Positions 1 to 11,600 of a DNA stretch of 64,000 nucleotides are shown piece after piece (the first letter of the stretch is position 1; each line of letters begins with the position of its first letter). The stretch is from contig JAFCMP010000030.1 of NCBI GenBank assembly GCA_017506865.1, forward strand, positions 310,001 to 374,000, written 5' to 3'. A model generated the notes under the pieces. The model was not told the DNA's origin and did no database searches. It saw only the letters and a list, made by a program, of their open reading frames with translations. This stretch comes from Tribonema minus (Eukaryota > Sar > Xanthophyceae > Tribonematales > Tribonemataceae). Both the position numbers and the translations under genes were made by a program.

Positions 1-218
1 TGATGGATTACAGCATTGCCAAATGCGCTCAACCCTGTTGCACCCTCTGCATGAGTGATGGAACAGCGTTGGTGCTTCAGTAGAAGCTATATGTCCTGGC
101 TGCGCACCAGCGAGTATGTAGACAGTGCTCACATCATGTGTGCCTGCTATAGCCGTCACAGCTGCCTCCACATGCCATCATATTCTGTTGTCAACGCTCG
201 TCTCACGCACAACGTGTC

Positions 219-3200
219 ATGACATCCATGCTCAATTGTTACGGCGCGTCGCGCTTCACCAACAGGCCCGCAGCCATCGCTGATAAACACGTGCATACAT
301 ACATGCCCTCACTGCGCAGACGGACGCTCAGCACGCCATACGCGCCGCGTGAGCACGGCTCCGCACCTTCACAACGCGTTAGCCAGTTCCGCGCCCCGCG
401 GTCAGTGCCACTGCTCAGCACTGCGGCAGCAATGGCCCCAGCGCAAGTGTCAACCGACGATGGCGCATCGCGTGCACGACCATACTTCAAATCGCCGCAA
501 CACGCAGCTGCAGCAGCTGACCTTCCTCAGGCGCTACAACGGATTGGCGGATTCAGTTTGCCGCCGCGACGCGAAGTGCAACACGGCTCAGCTGCAGACC
601 CAGCGCCATCTGGAGCGTCACACCTTGAAGTACAACACAGCTCAGCAGCCGCAGCAGCACCGGTGCCCTCTGACGCATCACATCGTCTGGGAGGGTTCCG
701 TATTCCGCGGCGGCAGCCACTAGGCGATGCAGTTACGGCTGTTGCACGTTCTGCAGCGCAGCCTGATGGCGGTATGGCAGCAGCAGTGAGCGAGCCACTG
801 CCTGCGGGCGTGACGGAGTCTGTGTTGGGGGGAGCAGCAGCGGTGGAGGTAGACAGGGAGGCGCAGGAGCGAGAGGACTTTGCTGTGGCCAGGCGCTTGC
901 AGGTGTGTCACATATGAAGTTGACAGACTTGAAGTGTGGTAAAGCTTAAAGCTTTTTACGTGAAGGTGGCACCTGTAGAGATTTGGTGATGATTGAGGTG
1001 CATGCATACTTTACTCATTCTGGTTCAGGTCGATGTTTGTCAATGCTAGGGTCAAGGTTGACATGACCAGCAGCGCCAAACTGCGTGCAGTGAGTCATCA
1101 GGAAGGGCAAGTGACTGCATTTGAGACGTGTGACTCTCACCGTTCGCTCATCTTCCCCCGTGGCAAGCTCTTGGTGACGCATTGCGGCATTCGCTGCTGC
1201 TCGGGGATTCTGAACAACGTCGCTACAGTAATATTTTCAGTTAGAAGTCGCACAGTGCAGTCATCATTGAATCAGTTGTCGTGCAACTGGTGTGGGCATT
1301 TGCTGCTGCTCGGGGATTATGAACAATCCTGCTACAGTAATCCTTTCAGTCAAAAGCAGCACAGTGCAGTCATTGTTGGATAAGTTATCGTGCATCTGGT
1401 GTGGTCAAGTTCAACTGTGGGGATGATAACTTGCAAGTAGATTTGAAAGGCCACGGTGCCTTCACGCACATGAGGTTGACGTCCCTTTCAAGTCATCTGT
1501 GCCTCAATTTCGTGAGTTGCAGTTTGTTGCAGCATCTGCGCAGTGCTGATTTCTCGATCCTGCTGCCTTGTTGCCCACTTACAAGTGTTTCGTGGCATGT
1601 GCAACAAGTTGTACAACTTCAAATTTCTGTCCAGCAGCAGATCACTCCTGACGCACCGGGGCAACTTCATCTGCTACACCATTTTCATGTCATTTGCAGC
1701 AAATCATCAATCCATCTGATTATCATGAATTGTAACTGCCGACCTCATCGCTCAACAGGAGGAGGCCGATTTCGCGGAGGCAGCGCGCATGGCGCTTATG
1801 CCGGAGGCGAGCCCCGGTCGCCAGGCGCGCGCAGCGCAGGAAGCGGCGGACCACGCAGCAGCGGCGCGCATAGCCTTGATGCCGGAGACTAGCCCGCAAT
1901 GGCAGGCTCCACGGCCGCCGTCGCCCTACGCGCAGCCACCGCCAGCTGGCGCAGCCGCAGCAGCAGCGGGAGGAGACGGCGCCCCGGACCACAATGTGCT
2001 GCGTGAGGCCGAGCTGCTGCGGCGGCAACGCTGGCAGCAGGCGCACGGCGGCGACGGCGGCGGCGCTGGCGGCGACGGCGGCGCTGGCGGCGGCGGCAGC
2101 GCTGCTGACGGCGGCGGCGATGACTTTGGAGGGCGTGGAGAGGGCTCGTCAGCGCCTGCTGCTGCTGCTGCTGCTGCTGCTGCGCCAGCGGGCGCTGCTC
2201 ATTGGGAGGCATGGAGCGGCGCTGATGATGGTTTCGGCCACCAAGGGCGGGGAGGGGCCTTTGCAGGGCATGCCCTTCCCCCTCGCAGTCCGCAGCAGCG
2301 GCACCAGCAGCAGTACTACCACCACCGCCATGCGTATCATGGGCGCGATTATAGATATCATGGGGGGGGGGGCGGCGGCTGCGGCGGCGGCGAGTATGGG
2401 CATTTTCAGCGCGCGATGCTTGCAGGAATGGGCCGGCGGCAGCACCCCGGCTTTCATGATGGCTACTATGGAGGTGAGCTTATCTTTGTTTTGCACGCAA
2501 CGCAGTGCTCAGACTTGGCTGCTCTAATGTGTAAGTGATCGCCAGCTCCTAGGCTATGAGTCAGTCATATGGAGGCTGCTTTCAGATCACCCATGTCACC
2601 ATGTGCCGCACTACAGACACACATGGAGCTGTTTTCATTCAGTTCAGACTTTGCCATGTGTCCACGATTTTGCACTCGATAGCAACATGCTGCTGATCCA
2701 TGACTTCCTTCAGAGTTTGCCATTTGTTGCACGACAGCCATGTGCTACTCTTTATGACTGCCTGACCGCCTCCATCCCCTCTGAGATGCCCCTGTGCCTA
2801 CACAGGATGCGCAGCTCTCACGTGATTTTGTACAAATGGGCCTTGCACATTTGTAAACATGGGCCTGACACAACAAATTAGCAACAACTCAAATCAATGA
2901 CCCCCCCCCCCCCACCATTTCCCCCTTCATCGAAAAGGCGGCGCCGCTTTCCACATGGGGGGAATGCCGCGCGCTCACCGAGGAGCCGGCGGTGCCGCGC
3001 ATGCAGCAGCGCTCAGACTGGCCATGCGGCAAGGCGACTTCACTGCGGATGACTATGCTGAGCTGCTGGCACTCGATGAGATGCCCGGGGGGGTTGTAAA
3101 GAAGCGCGGGCTGAGCAAGGATGCGGCTAAGGCCGTGCCCATCAAGAAGGTCAGTTGGTGACGCTCCTTGTTCAAAGATGAAGTTGGTGACGCCCCGTGT

Positions 3201-4104
3201 TGAAGTAAGCGTGTGACGCTGCATTTGATTGACGTTGGCAGTTGGTGACGCTCAATATTGGAGAAGGCTAGCTAGTTGGTGACGCTTCATGGTGGGGGCG
3301 GAGTGTATCTGCCATGGCCCTGGAAGGTATACGCATTGCATGGTCAGCCTTTCTGACCAGGTCAAGCCAGCTGCCTCATACATCCCCCATCCCCTGCACC
3401 TTTGAAGGTGCCAACAGCCTGCATTGTGCGCCAGTTACTGGCAACCACTAGTTTGCATCGAAAGCATTGCCATCAGAAACACAACTGCTGTGTAGCAGCG
3501 CAATGTGCGACAGTGCGTCTCTGGTGACACGACGAACAGCATGGAGAGCCTTATTGCTTGCACCCTCTCACTGCTACTGTGTGTTTTCGGTCCATGTGAG
3601 CCATGGTGACCGAGTTGTTTGACATGCACATGCAAGTATCAGTAATGCGGCCCGAATGCAAGACGCATCATATACCAGAAGATAAGGTTCATGTCATTGC
3701 TAGGTCATCTCCACAGGTTCTGCATATGTTTGCCTCACCCTTGACAATCCAGGAGTGTGCTTCTGCGCTGGAGCGTTTGGTCATGCTGCTGGCTGCCTTG
3801 TACATGCACTCTGGCCCTATGCTTGAGCGCTGCTCACTTAAATGCCGTTACATGATAACTTATGGTTATCTGAAGCGTACTTTTTTCTGAAGCACTGTGC
3901 GCTAACATTCGCTACCTCCCTTGCATGACCCCATCTGTTCAGGCCGCGAAAACGAGCGAAGACTGCTGTATCTGTCTGGAGCCCGTCACGCAGCGTCACC
4001 AGATTCTGGACTTGCCCTGCGAGCACCCACTGCACGCGAAGTGCGGCCGCAAGTGGCTGGAAACCAACGCGAGCTGCCCCGTTTGCAAGATGGAGATTGA
4101 TTGA
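219..4104 (+). CDS. RING-H2 finger protein, putative E3 ubiquitin ligase (4 exons)
   Basis: Proposed exons are 219-902, 1759-2473, 2938-3149 and 3943-4104; phases agree at every join and give about 590 residues. The last exon encodes a C-terminal RING-H2 finger: CCICLEPV, then LPCEHPLHAKC, then W-L and CPVCK, so all eight zinc ligands (C3H2C3) are visible. By family knowledge it would bind an E2 enzyme and pass ubiquitin to a substrate; the substrate is unknown. The rest is low complexity. The N-terminus has two related segments (RIGGFSLPPRR and RLGGFRIPRRQ). Exons 1-2 join as REDFAVARRLQ-EEADFAEAAR, an acidic/Leu helical stretch resembling ubiquitin-interacting or LQEEE-type helices, followed by Gly/Ala/His-rich sequence. 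ATG 219 opens the frame. The exon 3 acceptor follows a 13-C run. The RING identity is firm; the N-terminal exon is less sure. Confidence 0.82.
3150..3296 (+). repeat. Short repeats downstream of a RING-gene splice donor
   Basis: The word AGTTGGTGACGC occurs four times (near 3153, 3182, 3240 and 3274). The first copy overlaps the intron 3 donor, AAG|GTCAGTTGGTG. The intron start has therefore been copied several times. Confidence 0.75.
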
Positions 4105-4505
4105 CGCGCCTGTGCATACCTACCCCGCAAGGCTGTCAGCAGGAAGCGGTTGTCTCTATCACATCACAGACACATGAAGGCTGCCGCTTCGAGCGTGCAT
4201 TGTAGGTTTGTCCAGAAGGAGCACAGGAAACCGCCGGCAGTGTCAAATACTCAAGTCCAGCACTATGCGCAATGATGATCTTTGGTCGGCTTGCAAAGCA
4301 TCAAACACTCACCAAAGTTTGGGAACACAATGAACTGATTTATTTAACCTTTTTGGTTTGCCACTGCTTTTAAGCATCCCTGCTGCCAATTCGAACCTGC
4401 TCCCGTGTTGCCCGCATGTATACGTCACATTTTTGACGTGCAACTTCCGGAGGAGTGTCATACCTTTGAACCTGATTCAAACTTCCCCCCCTCATCAAAT
4501 CGCAG

Positions 4506-6854
4506 ATGCGCCGCCACCGCGTGCTGAGTACCCTGCTGGTGTGCGCAAATTCTCGCAGGTGCACTACCGCTGGCGCGTTGTCACTCAGCATGAGTGGTAT
4601 CAACACATTTGCTGAGCCAAAGCCGCCAGGAAATCTTCTGCAGGCCAAGGATGCGATCAAGCTGGATGAGGAGCTGATGACAAGTCCAGGCTTTTCTATC
4701 GATCAGGTGCGATGTACAGCAGCGTCATAAGTTGTCGCAAGGTCCGCAGGCTGATCGTGCACCAACACCGGGCGACAACTCTTCATTACTTCTGTCAAAC
4801 GCTCGTCGGCAAGGATGTGGAAAGCCGCGATCCCAAATTGTCCAATCCACCAGACTCACGGAAGGAAGTAGGGACAGATTGGTAGCCTATGCATTGCACC
4901 TGTATGCCACTGCCTGCTGTTGAGACGCGGTACGTAGCTTCAACCTAATGTCATTCCTTGCTTGGTGGCCCCCCTTTGCCATGCATGATGTCTGCAGCTG
5001 ATGGAGCTGGCTGGGCTAAGTGTGGCTTGCAGCGTCGCCAAGGTGTACTCTCCTAGCAAGGTACACCGCTGCGAATGAATGCTCTCAATGACAGAAGTCA
5101 CATGTGGTATAGTTGCTAGTATTCCAGCTTCAACGATCTGTGCCCAAGCATTCCGACTTGGTATGCACGCACCTTGCAATTTTCCGCATTTTTGGTGGAA
5201 CCTCCCAGTCAAGCTACTGCGCAGTCCGCAGTGTAGCACCAAAATTAATGAATGAATAGCATTGCTTCTCACGATGTATGCCGAGCCATCATGCCTGATA
5301 CGCAGTCAGCAACCAAGTTTAAGCGTACTGTTGATATCGCTTCATGTAGAACATCAAAAAAGTGTCATGCAAGCAGTGTGGCACACCATCATGTGCAGCG
5401 TATCACTACATAGTCTCCGATATTTCTGTTGAACTCTGTTCTCGAGCAAAGGGCCCAGACCGTACTGGTATATCTCGTGGACACCACCTTCATAGTCTAG
5501 ACTGCTCTGCACTGTCAAACACCGCCCAGTATGGTGGTCTGGTCAAGTTTGCGGCACGCTATGCCAGCACATTGATCTACATGCACGTCCAGCTCAAGAA
5601 GCACTCGGTGCGACTTCACCGCCCCTACCTCCTTTGTTGTGCGCAGTGTGCACACCCTGCCTACACAAGAACCTACCTGCCCTGCCACTGATGCATACGA
5701 CACGCCTCATCTCATGACAGCAGTGTGGCGCACACCCAGCATGTGCAGCCTATCACACCATATGCCAGGTGTCCAAATTTGCTGTCGAACTCTCTTCTTG
5801 TGCACACACTGACACCATCTTCATAGTCTAGACTGCTCTGCACTGTCAAACACCGCCAACTATGGTGGTCTGATCAAGTTTGCTATGCCAGCACATTGAT
5901 GCGCATGCACAGTCCAGCTCAAGAACCACTCAGTGCGATTTCACCGCCCCTGCCTCCTTTGTTGTGTGCATGTGTGCACACCGCGCCTGCCTTACTACCC
6001 TGCTGCTGATGCACATGGCATGCCTCAACCCCGACTTTTGTAGCATCATCAAATCATCATCGAACTGGTCGCCTCCACTGTTGCCGCCGTGCCGCTCGTG
6101 CAATCTCCACCTACGCCTTTGTCTGGGAATAATTCCGTCATATATCAGTATCGGATTGGTCCTCCCCACTGCCATCGCCATGCGTGCAATCATCACCTAT
6201 GCCCACATGCGCCATTCTGCTACTTGACGTCCGCAGGTTCTGGTGGTCTGCGGCCCGGGCAACAACGGCGGCGACGGCCTGGTGGCGGCACGTCACCTGT
6301 TCCACTTTGGCTATGAGCCCGTCGTTTACTACCCCAAGCGCACCTCCAAGCCCATCTACACAAACCTGGTGCACCAACTGGACCAGCTCAACGTGCCCAT
6401 AGTGCCAGAAATGCCCGGGCCGGCGGAGCTCAAATCCGACTTCAACTTCATCCTCGACTGCATCTTTGGCTTCAGTTTCTCTGGCGCAGTTCGCCCCCCC
6501 TTCGACTCAGTCATTGCCGCTATGGTGCAGTCAGGGGTTCCCATTGCGAGCGTGGACATCCCCAGCGGCTGGGACGTGAACGAGGGCAGCACAAGTTCAA
6601 CAGGTGACACTCCCAGCATCGAGCCAGACGTGTTGATCAGCCTCACGGCGCCAAAGCCCTGCTCGCGGCTGTTTAAGGGCAGGCACCACTTCTTAGGGGG
6701 GCGGTTTCTGACACCGAAACTGGCGCAGAAATACGGGCTGACGTGGCTGCCGCGGTATCCGGGTACTGAGCAGTGTGTGGAGGTTGGGGGGGATCTTGGA
6801 GGCAGTGGTTCCAGCGAGTCTACTTGCGCAGCTGCTGCTGCTGCCGGTCTGTGA
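4506..6854 (+). CDS. NAXE: NAD(P)H-hydrate epimerase (YjeF_N domain)
   Basis: Exons 4506-4706, 4998-5060 and 6237-6854 join in phase 0 and give 293 residues. The enzyme epimerises R- and S-NAD(P)HX so that the S-specific dehydratase can restore NAD(P)H. Family motifs run across the joins: FSIDQ-LMELAGLS (substrate pocket), then VLVVCGPGNNGGDGLVAARH (glycine-rich nucleotide loop), GYEPVVYYPKR, DCIFGFSFSG (catalytic Asp region), VDIPSGWDVNEG and LTAPKPCS. The length matches animal AIBP. The first ~30 residues are Arg/Ser/Thr-rich and may be an organelle-targeting peptide. ATG 4506 directly follows an acceptor-like CAG, so a 5' UTR exon may precede it. Plant homologues can be fused to a pyridoxamine-phosphate oxidase domain; here a stop follows the YjeF_N domain. 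The dehydratase partner lies about 1.8 kb downstream on the same strand. Confidence 0.95.
5365..6030 (+). repeat. Tandem duplication of ~330 bp in NAXE intron 2
   Basis: Two diverged copies, about 5365-5715 and 5716-6030, lie head to tail. The best match is the block at 5489-5553 against 5820-5882 (CATAGTCTAGACTGCTCTGC and following). Both copies also share TTCACCGCCCCT and CCTCCTTTGTTGTG. No reading frame is conserved between the copies. Confidence 0.8.
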
Positions 6855-6915
6855 TGTGTGTCATGCTAGGTGTGCATATGTAAGCATACACACCTGGGCT
6901 CATCCAAAACCTTCT

Positions 6916-6920
6916 TGTAA
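6916..6920 (+). terminator. TGTAA polyadenylation signal behind NAXE
   Basis: TGTAA lies 62 bp past the NAXE stop; another (ATGTAAGC) lies near 6878. TGTAA is the usual green-algal poly(A) signal, so the NAXE transcript probably ends near 6930. Confidence 0.55.
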
Positions 6921-7872
6921 ATAACGCCGTGTACATTCTGAGTTTGCTGTCCATGTGATACATAAAATAACACCAAGCAGTTGCATGAAATGCGTCGTCC
7001 GCCGCCGTTTACAGTAGTACTGCACATACGTGTACACGCGCGCTTCGCTATGCATCAGTGTGAGCACCCGGCACCTGAATGTGGCAACACGCTCATGCTT
7101 GCATTGTGCCGTCCTAGACCTTCATGGTCCGTCATTGCTCAGTTGTGTTGTTGACCTTTGTCGCTGTTTGCTGACAGCGCTCATGGTGCCTTCAAAGTCA
7201 AGTCTGAACTTGCTCAAGGAGGTGTGCCGGAAGTGCTAGCGTGCGCTGCCCCTCTGACGTGATCGTCTTTATCATTTGACGATATGCCACATGTTAGCAA
7301 GCTTACATACCCAGAGATCATATGAGGGTTATCTCAGAAAGTGCACAGAGGCTACGAGCTTGCGACACAGCAAGTTCATGTAACGACCATGGTATACGTG
7401 TGGAACACATCTTATGGGCATTGGTATTGACCGCCAATGACTCACTGAAAGCGCACCTTCTTTCACCTTAACTCTGGCAGGTGCGTGAGCTGTGAAAAAG
7501 TCACGATCCAAAGGCTAATGCAGACAATGAGTTGTGATGCCACCTTGTGACACCAGCATATTAATCGTGCACTTCATCACCATAACGCCCAGGCTGGCTG
7601 CTGCCAACTGCCTCCTGATTCAAATGATAACAATTATTGGGAAGTCCCGTGATGGCCACAAGCAACGCTTCAGCCGCAGTGGCGGCACCAGCATCATTGA
7701 CAGCATCGCGATCACCACATTCAACGTACACATAATCAAGCGCAGGAGCGCCTGTGTGCTCAGACAACACGAGCCTCTTGTTTCACGAGCAGCAATTGAA
7801 GACAAGCATATGATACGCGGCATATCGAAGGAAATCATGTATGAACATTCAAAAATTGCAAGCTGCCGACAC

Positions 7873-8082
7873 TCATTTTTGAGCTGCGGAGCTGCTCGGA
7901 GCAGCAGCAGCGGCGGCGGCAGCAGCTTCCTCGGCTGCAGTGTTGAGCGAGTGAGTCTTCCGCCATCGGTTGAAGTCTACTGTGCCCGCAAACACTACGT
8001 AGGCGCCAAAACATGTGGTGCCGACCAGGCCTGTAACTGCTAATTTATGGAGCACATTCACTGCTGCTTTGGGGAAGGCCAT
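7873..8082 (-). CDS. Small single-TM protein, possibly COX14-like mitochondrial factor
   Basis: A 69-residue frame starting MAFPKAAVNVLHKLAVTGL. One hydrophobic segment (about residues 15-32) follows a short amphipathic N-terminus. A basic FNRWRK stretch and an Ala/Ser-rich tail come next. Short N-terminus, one TM and a basic flank fit small inner-membrane factors such as the COX14 family, but the match is weak and made by eye. ATG 8082 is chosen because the upstream in-frame sequence is low-complexity Gln/Ala and reads like 5' UTR. It lies between NAXE and NAXD on the opposite strand, convergent with NAXE and divergent from NAXD (about 560 bp between start codons). An unrelated membrane microprotein is also possible. 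Confidence 0.5.
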   Translation of the reverse strand: MAFPKAAVNVLHKLAVTGLVGTTCFGAYVVFAGTVDFNRWRKTHSLNTAAEEAAAAAAAAAPSSSAAQK

Positions 8083-8643
8083 GGTAGCAGCTGTTGCTGG
8101 TTGCTGCTGCTGCTGTTGACTGAAGGACTCGTTGCTGCCGTGAAGCTCTTGCGCTTGCTGCAAGCGTCCTGGTGCTATCTGGCAGCACCACACAAGCACA
8201 GGACAGGAAGTGTGAGCTGATCCGAAAGCTGGCGCGCAGGATTGCTCCGTTGACACATGTGTCACGTGCTGTGAATGCCTCAACCAACAAGCAGTGCAAC
8301 ACCTCAAACAACAGCACCGTCAACTGCAAAATCACGATATTTGTTGTCCCACTATACCTACCAATGAGCACACAGAAGCTGCACGGAGAGAAAATGCCAC
8401 AATAAAAAAACAGCATCCAAAACCCTACAGGAACGCCATCGGTTCTGCTGGTGCATCTGAAACACGACTACATTAGAAACCATGCTTGTGCGCAGCCGAG
8501 CAAAAGAGTCACAGGTATGGCTTACCTCCAACGCCGCGAGGTCCTCTGTTCTGACTGAGTTGGGCAACCTCAAAAATGCTGGCTGAAGTTAGGGGATTGA
8601 AGTTTGGGGGGACAGAAAGAGGTCATTTGTGTAGCAGTTTTAG

Positions 8644-11600
8644 ATGCGCTGTGGGATACTGCGGACAGCCCTGGCGACGCGCTTGACGACGGCGTACAGC
8701 GCAGTCAGCATGTCGAGCCTATCTAGGAGCGACATGCACCCTGCCCTTCAGAGGATCGTGCCTCCCATGACGAGCACGAGCCATAAGGGGCAGTCGGGTC
8801 GCATAGGAGTGTTCGGAGGCAGCTCTGACTACACCGGAGCGCCATACTTTTCGGCCATCAGCGCTTTGAGGGTGGGAGCGGATCTATCCTATGTGCTAAC
8901 TGCGGACAGTGCTGCGCAAGGTGCATGCCCATTCCGTTCTGACAAATATGCACAAACAGCTACACGACAAGATGACTTATGATCAGGACAAGATGACTTA
9001 TGATTTTCTCCTCATCACCATTAACGTTTTTACAGGTGCTACTGCTGCAGTCCTATAGGCCGCAAAAATCCTGCAACAGGGCACACATACATTTCGCGAG
9101 TATCTGCAATTCTCAGCACCCACATGAATCAAGGAAGTTGCAGCTGTCAGATGGAGTGCATTCATGTGCCATCGATTAATGCAGACTTGCTTGACAGATG
9201 GCTGTGGCTCGTCTGACTCACATTGACACCTACGAGAAGCCAGAACTACTGTCATCAAGGCACGCGCACAGAGGTTTATCGTCATGGCTGCGTGACGATA
9301 TAACAGTGGCGAGCATCTCAAGAAGGCTGCAGTACGATGCAGTGAAGATATGACTTACATGACTTGCGCAAGCAGCAGGTCAAAAGTCAAATCCTGCTGC
9401 AGCACACAATGTCGTATGCAACGTGTGCAGTGGCGCCTGTATCACGCCACCACAGCCTCGCTATATTAGAGGCACCGTCAAGTTTTGCAACCAGCATACA
9501 GCAGGTGTGCTGATGATAAAGGATATGCCATGCCGTACTGGTGGTATATTTTGGAGCCGCAACGATTACACGGAGGCAGCCAGATGTATGCAGAGCTGGG
9601 CCACGTTGCACTTACATGTATGCAGAGCTGGGCCACGTTGCACTTACATGTGAAACAGTGCCTGAATTATTTTCATTTTGCCCTGTAACGACTTCTTTGT
9701 TGTTGGCATGGATGCATTGAGCCTTACTCTGGTCACCAGCAGCCATGCCAAAGCTGCAGCGGGGATTGAACCACCTTATAACATGCTCCTTGGTCCTGCT
9801 TCGGCGCGCTGCCGGCTGTTTGAATGAACGACGCAGGCGACTGTCACGAATGGATAACTTCAAAGGTACACATAGGCTACATCGTATCGCAGCGCTGTTT
9901 CTTTGAGCGCCATCGCCTTTGCTCACTGATAATTTGACTCCAGCCTTACTAATGCCGTGTTGTCTGACTTCCGCACCGCGACGCCTCTCATTTCTCCAGT
10001 CATCAAGGGCTATGACCCGGAGCTCATGGTCACACCCGTATACCAGACGGAGTGGCAAGACGACGAGGAAGCGGCGCGCAAAGGCGCGGTGAGTCATGAG
10101 TCATGAGTCCTGAGTCAATCACTCAGCAGCGCTCAGCAAGCTCTCACTGGCACACACACGCAGGGCGATGCCTTCATGATAAACTGCAGTAGTAACTGCG
10201 TATGTGGCAGCGCGGGAGGCTAGGGTATCACTGCAGCGAAGGGCCGCGGCAGTGTGCAGCAGTGCTCAAGCCACACTTATCAGTGCGATGTGCTGCATCT
10301 GGCACAAGGTGGACCATGTATGCTGGTCCCAGCGCATGTTGACGCCACCAAATTTGCCAGAATCTTGATGTTTGGGTTAACCTAATCCTAACCTCATCCT
10401 AACCTTAACCTTACCCCAATCCTGCCCAAATCCCAACCGCCACAGCTACTGTACGTGTAGTTGCAGGCTCTGTGGAGGCCAAATGGATTCAGTTCGAAGT
10501 ATGCCTGTTTAAGTATTTTGAGCAGCACACTACGAAACTGCCGCACGGTGCTTCATGCGCCACATGCCGCGTCCTTTATGCCAGATCAGGAGGTGCTGTT
10601 CATGAAGCACTCACGCAGGAGCCTTCATCCACGTTCCACCGCTGCATGGGAGAGATGTCGATGACAGGGCGTTGTGGCACTTAGACTGTGACACTCCTGT
10701 TGGACGTATGGTCATCGCAGTTGCTGCTGCTGTTCCAGACAGTCATGTTGCATCAGATAGTGCCGCGGTCAATGCAGAGACAATTCCACTTCTGCAGTGC
10801 ACAAGAAAAGCACGCTGCTAACGGCTTTGTGCTTTGACAAATTCATGCTCATTGCACCATCAAACCATTGCATACTATTGCATATTTTCTGCATTGCCGC
10901 AGGATTCCATGTCAAGGCAGGTGGTCTCGTACTTCAGCCGGCTGCACTGCCTGGTGGTCGGGCCCGGCATCGGCAGGCACACCATGATGCTGGAGGCGAT
11001 GAAGCTGGTGTTGACATGCGCCAAGGATGACCAGCTGCCCGTGGTGATCGATGCAGGCAAGCATACATGCGTACCCTACGTGCCTACGCATCCGCAAGCA
11101 TTTTTTTGCACTTCTTTTCATCGTGGGCGCCATGGAGCACGTGACAAGCGGCGCAACAGCAGCAGCAGCCTCTCTGCGGTAGGCAAGTATGGTGGGCCGT
11201 TGCGCGCGCAAGCAACCGTTTGTGTTCATCGTAGGCACCATATGACTACGTGTCAAGTGACGCAGCAGCAGCTGCCTCGCTGCGGTAGGTAAGTATGTTT
11301 GGTTGTTGCGCGCGCAAATGCTTGCAGTGCTGCCCACAGCCCATGCAACTGCGCCGCTCTCCGCCACAGTATCGCTGCAGCGACAGCTCGAGAGTGCCCC
11401 AGAAGGCTTGTGCCGCTGGACCCAATGGCATTGTGCCATGTATTCTTTTTAAACTACAACGCGCAAGCCCGCTGCGCTGCAACAAACCCCGGAGCCCAAC
11501 TCCCCAAACCCTGACCCTTGCCTCACCTCCACCCCTAATCTTTCACCCTAAATGAAGCCAGGCTGTCTGCTCTGCGATCTCCCGCACTGCCGCTGCGATG

